Of a stretch of DNA of 64,000 nucleotides, positions 58,396 to 64,000 are shown in pieces. Below the pieces are notes generated by a model. It saw nothing but the letters and a program-made list of their open reading frames with translations, did no database searches and was not told the origin of the DNA. Both the position numbers and the translations under genes were made by a program. Where the stretch lies: positions 1 to 64,000 of the forward strand of contig CAJBBX010000174.1 of the NCBI GenBank assembly GCA_903951425.1, written 5' to 3'. Each line of letters begins with the position of its first letter. Within the stretch, counting starts at the first letter, position 1. Origin of the DNA: an uncultured Chthonomonas sp. (GTDB lineage: Bacteria; Armatimonadota; Chthonomonadetes; Chthonomonadales; CAJBBX01).

Positions 58396-61300
58396 GCGGC
58401 GCTCCTTCGTCGGGTGATGAACCTGCCCAGGTCGTCGAACAGCGTGTAGACGATGGGCACCACGTAGAGCGTCAGCATCGTGGAGGTGAGCAGCCCGCCG
58501 ATGACCGCGGTGGCCATGGGCGCCTGCGTCTCCGAGCCCTCGCCCAGGCCGATGGCGATGGGCAGCATTCCCAAGATCGCCGCGCACGAGGTCATCAGGA
58601 TCGGCCGGAGCCGCGTCGGCCCGGCGGTCAATACGGCCTCGTCGCGCTCCATCCCGCGCCTCCGCAGCGCGTTGGTGTAGTCGACCAGCAGGATGCCGTT
58701 CTTCACCACGATGCCCACCAGCATCAGCAGGCCCACGAAGGCCGTCAGCCCGAAGGCCCTCCCGGTGAGGAAGAGAGCGAGGGCCACGCCGATGGCAGAC
58801 AGCGGCACCGACGTCAGCACCACGAGCGGGTAGATGAAGGACTCAAACTGCGACGCCAGCAGCATGTAGATGAGCGCGATGGCCAGGAAGACGGCGAGGC
58901 CCATGCCTGCGAACTCCTCGCCGCGCCGCTTCTGGCTGGTACCCCAGTCCCAGTAGTAGCCCGGCGGCAAGTCCAGCCCTGCCAGCGCCTTCTCCACATC
59001 GGCTTGCACCTCGCTCTGCGGTCGCCCCTGGGGCTGGCCCTGCACGGAGATGTAGCGGCGGCGGTCCTGCCGGGTTACCTGGCTCGGTCCCACGTCCTCG
59101 ACCGGAGTGGCCACCTGGCTCAAAAGCACGTCTCGCGAGACGCCGCTTTCGCCGATGATACTCCGAATGGGGATCGATCCCATGGTGTCGATGGTCTTCC
59201 GCTCGGACTCGGGAAGCTGCACGATGATGGGGTACTGGAAGCCGCCCTGCTGGTAGTAGCTGGCGATGGTGCCGTTGGTGGCCGTGCTGATGGCGCCTGC
59301 CACGTCGGAGAAGGAGACGCCCATCTGCAGCGCCTTGCGGCGGTCCACGCGCCACTGAATCTCCGGCATGGCATCCTGCCAGCTCACGTCCACGTTCTCG
59401 AGGCCGGGCACCGACCGCACCCGCTGCATCACCTCCTTGGAGAGGCGCGCCAGCGTCGGCAGGTCATCGCCGAAGATGTCGATGGAGACGTTCTGCCCGC
59501 CGCCGGTCATGATCTGGGTCACCACGTCTACCTGGTTCGGCATGGCGCGGACGGCAGGTAGCGCGCCAAGCGCCTTCCGCATGTCGGCCATGATCTCCAG
59601 CGTGCTCTTCTTGCGTTCGCGCTTGCAGCGGACCGTGAGCGAGCCCTGGTAGGGCGTCAGCGAGGTCGTGGTGCCGCGTGTGCTCAGCGTGGTGCCCGAG
59701 GCGCTGAAGACGGTCTCCACGTCGGGGTGCTTCCGGGCGATGGCGTCGGCCTGCTGCACCATGCGGTCGGTCACCGAGAGCGCCGTGCCGACGGGCAGCT
59801 TGAGCGTCACCGTGAAGTCGCCGCTGTCCGAAGGCGGCATCATCTCCGATCCGATCATCGGGGCCAGCAGCAGGCTCGCAGCTGAGGCCGCTGCAGCCGC
59901 CGTCAGCACGAGCCAGCGCCGGTGCAGCGTCCAGGTCAGTCCGCGGCGGTAGGCGCTGTCCAGGGCGTCGAGCCACCCGCCGAAGAGGCTAAAGAGCCGA
60001 GCCGTGATGCCGTCGCCCTTGTGCGCCTCGCGGTGTGCGTCGCCCTGGATAAGCCGCGACGCCAGCATGGGCACCACGGTGACGGCGTCCAGCAGCGATA
60101 CGCCGATGGAGAAGATGACCACCAGCGCGAACTGCGTGAACATCTGCCCGGCCTGACCCTTGATGAGCAGCAGCGGCAGGAAGACGACCATGACCGTCAT
60201 GGTGCTGGCCACCACCGCTGACATGATCTCGTCGGCGCCGCTGACGGCCGCCTCGCGGGCGTCCTTCTTGTCGCGCTCGATGTGCCGGAAGATGTTCTCC
60301 AGCACCACCACGGCGTCATCCACGATGAGGCCTGTGGCCAGCGCCAATCCTCCCAGCGACATGGTGTTCAGCGAGAAACCGCACATGTAGAGCAGGGCGA
60401 AGGTGGAGACGATGGAGGTGGGGATCGACAGCGCCACCACCAGCGTGCTGCGGATGTTGCGCAGGAAGAAGAGCAGGATCAGAACCGCCAGCAGGCCTCC
60501 GATGGCAGCGCTCGTCTGCACGTCGGTGATGGAGTTAGAGATGAACTTGGCCTGGTCGTAGGCCACGTCGAACTTGAGGTTCGGGTAGAGCTTCACCGCC
60601 TGGGCGATCTTCTCCCGCACCGACGCTGCGGTGGTGACCGTGTTGGCTCCGCTCTGCTTACTGATCACCATGCCCACGGCGGGCTCGCCGTTGAGCCGTG
60701 TGTTGAGCCTGACCTCCTGGGCGGCGTCGGTCACCGTCGCGACCTCGGAGAGGGCGATCAGGCGGCCGTTGGACGTCCCCACGGGGATGGCGCCGATCTC
60801 CTCCGGGCTCTGTAGCCAGCCGAGGCTTCGGATGGTGTACTCGGTGTTCCCCTGCTTGGCGATGCCCGCCGGCAGGTTCAGGTTCTCCTGCGCGATCCTT
60901 CGGCTCACGTCGGTCAGGGAGAGCCGGTGCGCGCGGAGCCGCTCGGGGTCCACATTGACGATGATCGACCGCGCCAGCCCTCCGGTGATGGAGGCAGAGG
61001 CCACTCCATCTGCCGACTCGATGATGGGCGAGACCTGGTTGTCCAGCAACTGGCGGAGCTTGACCGGATCCTTCTCGCCTCGCACGCCGAAGACCAGGAT
61101 GGGGAACTGGGTTGGGTCGAACTTGTAGACCAGCGGCGTCTGCAGCGTGGGGTCTGTGGGGAACCTCTGGGCCGCTCGTTGCACCAGCTGCAGCGTATCG
61201 ACGGCCGCCTGGCCGATGTCCGTGCCCCACTGGAACTGGATGCGAACCATGCTGGAGCCTTCGGACGTGCTCGACTGCACCTGGTAGAGGCCCGGCGCTG

Positions 61301-61517
61301 CCGACACGGCCTGCTCCATGGGCCGCGTGATCTGCGTCTCAAGCTCTTCCGGGCCCACGTTGGGCCACCGGGTGACCACGGCGATGGTGGGCAGCGTCAC
61401 CTTCGGCAAGAGGTCTACGGGCAGGCGCGTGGCGCAGATGGCCCCCAGGAGGACCAGCGACGCGATCCGCATGGTGACGGCTACGGGCCGCTGGACCGAT
61501 GCACGGGCGATGCTCAT
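58392..61517 (-). CDS. RND-family efflux transporter (HAE1/AcrB type)
   Basis: Proton-driven inner-membrane pump of 1041 aa with 12 helices and two large periplasmic loops. Seen: VQRPVAVTMRIASLVLLGAI (helix 1), porter-domain starts RWPNVGPEELETQITRPMEQ, the TM4 motif GLALATGLIVDDAVVVLENI with the conserved Asp pair for proton relay, and the second-half counterpart GLTAFVGLLMLVGIVVKNGI. AAGGG precedes the ATG. It overlaps both the upstream fusion-protein gene and the downstream TolC-like gene by 4 bp. Family members export drugs, solvents or metabolites. Confidence 0.92.
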   Translation of the reverse strand: MSIARASVQRPVAVTMRIASLVLLGAICATRLPVDLLPKVTLPTIAVVTRWPNVGPEELETQITRPMEQAVSAAPGLYQVQSSTSEGSSMVRIQFQWGTDIGQAAVDTLQLVQRAAQRFPTDPTLQTPLVYKFDPTQFPILVFGVRGEKDPVKLRQLLDNQVSPIIESADGVASASITGGLARSIIVNVDPERLRAHRLSLTDVSRRIAQENLNLPAGIAKQGNTEYTIRSLGWLQSPEEIGAIPVGTSNGRLIALSEVATVTDAAQEVRLNTRLNGEPAVGMVISKQSGANTVTTAASVREKIAQAVKLYPNLKFDVAYDQAKFISNSITDVQTSAAIGGLLAVLILLFFLRNIRSTLVVALSIPTSIVSTFALLYMCGFSLNTMSLGGLALATGLIVDDAVVVLENIFRHIERDKKDAREAAVSGADEIMSAVVASTMTVMVVFLPLLLIKGQAGQMFTQFALVVIFSIGVSLLDAVTVVPMLASRLIQGDAHREAHKGDGITARLFSLFGGWLDALDSAYRRGLTWTLHRRWLVLTAAAAASAASLLLAPMIGSEMMPPSDSGDFTVTLKLPVGTALSVTDRMVQQADAIARKHPDVETVFSASGTTLSTRGTTTSLTPYQGSLTVRCKRERKKSTLEIMADMRKALGALPAVRAMPNQVDVVTQIMTGGGQNVSIDIFGDDLPTLARLSKEVMQRVRSVPGLENVDVSWQDAMPEIQWRVDRRKALQMGVSFSDVAGAISTATNGTIASYYQQGGFQYPIIVQLPESERKTIDTMGSIPIRSIIGESGVSRDVLLSQVATPVEDVGPSQVTRQDRRRYISVQGQPQGRPQSEVQADVEKALAGLDLPPGYYWDWGTSQKRRGEEFAGMGLAVFLAIALIYMLLASQFESFIYPLVVLTSVPLSAIGVALALFLTGRAFGLTAFVGLLMLVGIVVKNGILLVDYTNALRRRGMERDEAVLTAGPTRLRPILMTSCAAILGMLPIAIGLGEGSETQAPMATAVIGGLLTSTMLTLYVVPIVYTLFDDLGRFITRRRSAA

Positions 61518-63112
61518 CGAGCGCCGCCCTTGGCCGGCCGCTTGCCGCCCAGTCGTACCGTCTGTCCATCCTTAATGGGTCCGCCGGCCATGGTGACAAC
61601 CTTGTCGCCAGCGGCCACGTCGCCTTTCACCTCGATGCCCGCCGCGTCGGCCGCGCCGGTCTGCACGGGGACCATCCGCACATGCATCTCCTGGCCGACC
61701 ACGGCCAGCGCCGGGCCGGCCTTGGTGCGCTGGAGGGCCTCTCGCGGCGCCACGATCACCTGCGTAAGCCGCTGGGTGACCAGTTTAACCTTCGCGAACA
61801 TCCCCGCCTGCAGCGCCCCGTCGGCGTTGTCCAGCGCCACTCGCACCGTGACCTGCCGGCTGGCGATGTCGCTGGCGGCGTTCACCTGCGTTACCTGGCC
61901 CTTGAAATCGCGCCCCGGCCAGGCGTCCACGGTCACCGCGCCGGGCTGGCCGGGCCGGATGCGCACGGCGGCCTCCTCGGGCACGGCGGCTGTGGCCCAG
62001 ACGGTCTTCACCGCCTGTATCTCTAGGATCGGCGCGCCCACCGTCGCCATGGAGCCGGGGTCCATCAGCTTGGCGGTGATCCTGCCGCTGACAGGCGCCA
62101 CGAGCACGGAGTTGGCCAGCATGGCGCGCGCGTTGCGCAGGCCCGCTTCGTCGGCTGCAAGGGCGGCTCGGGCCGCCTCCACGCTCCGGCGGTAGGCCGT
62201 GGGAAGCGCCTTGTTGGCCCGTGCGGTATCGAGCATCGCTGTGGCCTGCTGCAACTTGGCGTCTGAGGCGGCGATGTCGGCCTGCCCCTTGCCGGCGACG
62301 ATCTCGGCGTTCTGCTTGGCCGACTCCGCAATGGCGTGTGCCGAGCGCAGTTGGGCTCGGGCGACGTTGAGCTGGCCCGTGGCGACCTCCACCGCGCCGG
62401 ACTGCACATCCTGCGTGGTCCGGGCATCGTCCACGTCCTGCGCCGCGATGAAGCCCTGCTTGAAGAGGTCTGCCACGCGGCTGTGGCGCGTCCTGGCGTT
62501 GGCCAGGTTCGCCTGGGCGCTGCGGACACCGGCTTCGGCCCCGCCGAGTGCGGCAGTGGCGTTGTCGATCTTGGCCTGGGCGTCGCTCAGGGAGGCCTGC
62601 GCGGCGGCGGTCTGGGCCTGCACGGTCTTCCGCACCTGCTCGTTGTCCGCCCGGGCGCTCGCCACAGCCGCCTCCTGCTGGCGAACCGAGCTGCCGGCGG
62701 AGACGTCGGCGGGGTTCTGCCCGAGTTCCGCTTGGGCGAGCTTGGCCCGGCTCTCGGCCACCTGGGCAAGCTGGCTGCGGACCTGAGCCTCCAGTTCGGG
62801 GGCGTCCAGCCGGACCAGCACCTGGCCGGCGGCTACGTGGTCGCCCTCCTCCACCGTCAGCATGGCGATGCGGCCGCTGACCTTGGCCGCCAGCTTCACA
62901 TGCGTCGGCGCCTCGATGGTGCCCACGCCCTCGAAGCTCTTCACGATATCGCGCCGTTCCACCTTGCCTACGGCGACGCTGGGGGCGCTGGATGAGCGCG
63001 CCTTCCGCTGCTCTGCCTGGGCGGTCGCCTCGGCGCCCTTCGCTCGGACACGCCACGCCACGGCTCCTCCGACCAGAACAAGCAGGGCAGCGAGGATTGC
63101 GAAAGCTCTCAT
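61514..63112 (-). CDS. Periplasmic membrane-fusion protein (HlyD/AcrA family)
   Basis: Adaptor subunit of the RND pump, 532 aa, longer than typical AcrA (about 400) because of an extended hairpin. A signal anchor is MRAFAILAALLVLVGGAVAW. The lipoyl halves are VKLAAKVSGRIAMLTVEEGD and VLVAPVSGRITAKLMDPGSM; between them runs a roughly 230-residue Ala/Gln-rich coiled-coil hairpin. Beta-barrel (VWATAAVPEEAAVRIRPGQP) and membrane-proximal domains end the protein. It is the first gene of the operon and its stop overlaps the pump start by 4 bp. Confidence 0.9.
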   Translation of the reverse strand: MRAFAILAALLVLVGGAVAWRVRAKGAEATAQAEQRKARSSSAPSVAVGKVERRDIVKSFEGVGTIEAPTHVKLAAKVSGRIAMLTVEEGDHVAAGQVLVRLDAPELEAQVRSQLAQVAESRAKLAQAELGQNPADVSAGSSVRQQEAAVASARADNEQVRKTVQAQTAAAQASLSDAQAKIDNATAALGGAEAGVRSAQANLANARTRHSRVADLFKQGFIAAQDVDDARTTQDVQSGAVEVATGQLNVARAQLRSAHAIAESAKQNAEIVAGKGQADIAASDAKLQQATAMLDTARANKALPTAYRRSVEAARAALAADEAGLRNARAMLANSVLVAPVSGRITAKLMDPGSMATVGAPILEIQAVKTVWATAAVPEEAAVRIRPGQPGAVTVDAWPGRDFKGQVTQVNAASDIASRQVTVRVALDNADGALQAGMFAKVKLVTQRLTQVIVAPREALQRTKAGPALAVVGQEMHVRMVPVQTGAADAAGIEVKGDVAAGDKVVTMAGGPIKDGQTVRLGGKRPAKGGAR

Positions 63113-63245
63113 GGGTGCGCGACTCCGTTCCTGAGCGTGTTTGCTCCAACAGGTTATAGACCGCTACGGGCCATTACCGGCAACCGAAGCGCAATACGGC
63201 TTGACCGGCGCCGCCGCGACCGCTAGAATGCAGTGGCTCGCGGTG

Positions 63246-64000
63246 ATGCGGCCGAAAGGGGCGAAGGCCATGGTTTCGGGGTTGTGGGGATTGGCGGCTG
63301 CAGCGTTGTTGGGCCTGGCGGTGGCGGCGACGGCGCAGCCGACCGGCCATATCGTGCGGATCCAGAGCCGTCCGGAGCACGGCATCGTCATGCTGCCCGC
63401 GCCGCCGTCGGTGGAGCGGGCGCTGTCCGGGCGCGAGGTCTGGCTCACGGCGCCGAACTCCGGCAAGCGCATGGCTGCCCAGTACGTGTCGCCCATGTCG
63501 CCGGGACGCCCGGGGTCCATCGTCTGCCGGGTTGATGAGGGCGCGGCCGGCGACCTGCGGCTGGCGATGGGCGGCGCCGTCACGCCGGTTGGCGGCCTGC
63601 CGGACCTCGTCCAGACGGCGCAGGCGGTCATCGGCCTGGGCGGCGCCTACCCGGCCCCCGGGAGCATCGGATTGCCGGGCATGGGCGAGGCGCTGGAGAA
63701 GTTCACCTGGAATGATCGCGTCTACACGACGGCCCTGGGCGGCTGGAACCTGCGCTTCGATCCCAAGCCGCTGGCCCAGGTCGTCTCGACTGGCCCGGTC
63801 TGCACGGTGGTCCGCGTCTCGGCGCGCTACTGCCGCGAGGATGGGACGCCTGCGCCCGGCGGCGCCCGAGCGGTGTACGACTGGTACTACTTCCGCGACC
63901 GTCCGCTCTGCTGGGTGAATGCCGAGGTGCGGCAGGACGGCAACCAGCGGTGGGACGAGCTCCACTTCCTGGAGTTTAACTTTGCGGACAGGCGGTTCAC
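63246..64000 (+). CDS. Secreted protein, 5-prime part only (runs off the window)
   Basis: An intact frame from the ATG at 63246 (or 63270, in frame) continues to the window end without a stop. The product begins with a signal peptide (MVSGLWGLAAAALLGLAVAA) cut near TAQPTG, then a beta-rich region: HIVRIQSRPEHGIVMLPAPP, LPDLVQTAQAVIGLGGAYPA, WNDRVYTTALGGWNLRFDPK, AVYDWYYFRDRPLCWVNAEV. Aromatic, strand-rich sequence suggests an exported carbohydrate-active or binding protein, but I do not recognise the family. It is divergent from the efflux operon across 133 bp. Confidence 0.75.
   Translation, partial: MRPKGAKAMVSGLWGLAAAALLGLAVAATAQPTGHIVRIQSRPEHGIVMLPAPPSVERALSGREVWLTAPNSGKRMAAQYVSPMSPGRPGSIVCRVDEGAAGDLRLAMGGAVTPVGGLPDLVQTAQAVIGLGGAYPAPGSIGLPGMGEALEKFTWNDRVYTTALGGWNLRFDPKPLAQVVSTGPVCTVVRVSARYCREDGTPAPGGARAVYDWYYFRDRPLCWVNAEVRQDGNQRWDELHFLEFNFADRRF

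Noticed and set aside
60927..62195. 422-aa plus-strand open frame
   Set aside because: Antisense to the RND pump and fusion-protein genes.

Overview
This is a roughly 65% G+C bacterial chromosome segment with dense Shine-Dalgarno-led genes and many ATGA/GTGA stop-start overlaps. The envelope is diderm: an RND pump, membrane-fusion protein and TolC-family porin are encoded together. Many secreted glycoside hydrolases, SBBP/BNR repeat proteins, a URO-D-like protein and a BTAD/NB-ARC regulator suggest a polysaccharide-degrading, soil or plant-litter lineage such as Armatimonadota or a Planctomycetota-like group. That placement is inference; the window has no rRNA or other marker gene. I saw no tRNA, rRNA, CRISPR array, transposase or integrase.

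Region 1 (0-17.2 kb, minus strand) is a glycan-utilisation operon. A DMT-family transporter is followed by GH95, GH78, two GH106 enzymes and GH29, three of the junctions being 4-bp overlaps or a 4-bp gap. Past GH29 lie a decayed GH106 tail and a truncated DUF4038 (apiosidase/GH140-like) gene. The activity set (alpha-L-rhamnosidases, fucosidase or L-galactosidase, apiosidase-like) resembles side-chain trimming of rhamnogalacturonan II or another rhamnose/fucose-rich glycan.

Region 2 (17.3-25 kb) handles peptides and amino acids. A secreted pepsin-fold aspartic protease is translationally coupled to an enolase-superfamily enzyme resembling dipeptide epimerases and to an M42 aminopeptidase. Next come a divergent M24 peptidase, an ornithine-cyclodeaminase-family protein, an ankyrin lipoprotein and an exported coiled-coil protein.

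Region 3 (25-42.5 kb) mixes intact and ruined genes. Intact: GH5-like hydrolase, isochorismatase-like hydrolase, SGNH hydrolase, a small membrane protein, a DUF4832 protein, an 1805-aa SBBP/BNR/Ig-like exported protein, a secreted protein of unknown function and an SDR. Ruined: two DUF1801 genes, a small membrane-protein gene, a second GH106 tail, a truncated paralogue of the secreted unknown, a methyltransferase broken across three frames, and a beta-helix gene cut off head-on against that methyltransferase.

Region 4 (42.6-56.2 kb) has an AfsR/SARP-like regulator (BTAD, NB-ARC, TPR-like), convergent with a URO-D-like gene. Divergent from the latter is a ThDP decarboxylase coupled to a CMD-family protein. 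Two secreted TIM-barrel hydrolases follow, then a Gfo/Idh/MocA oxidoreductase with an NCS2 permease carrying an extra C-terminal domain, and a 41-aa membrane peptide.

Region 5 (56.3-63.1 kb) is an efflux operon: membrane-fusion protein, RND pump, TolC-like porin and a VTT/DedA-like membrane protein. A secreted protein gene runs off the right edge.
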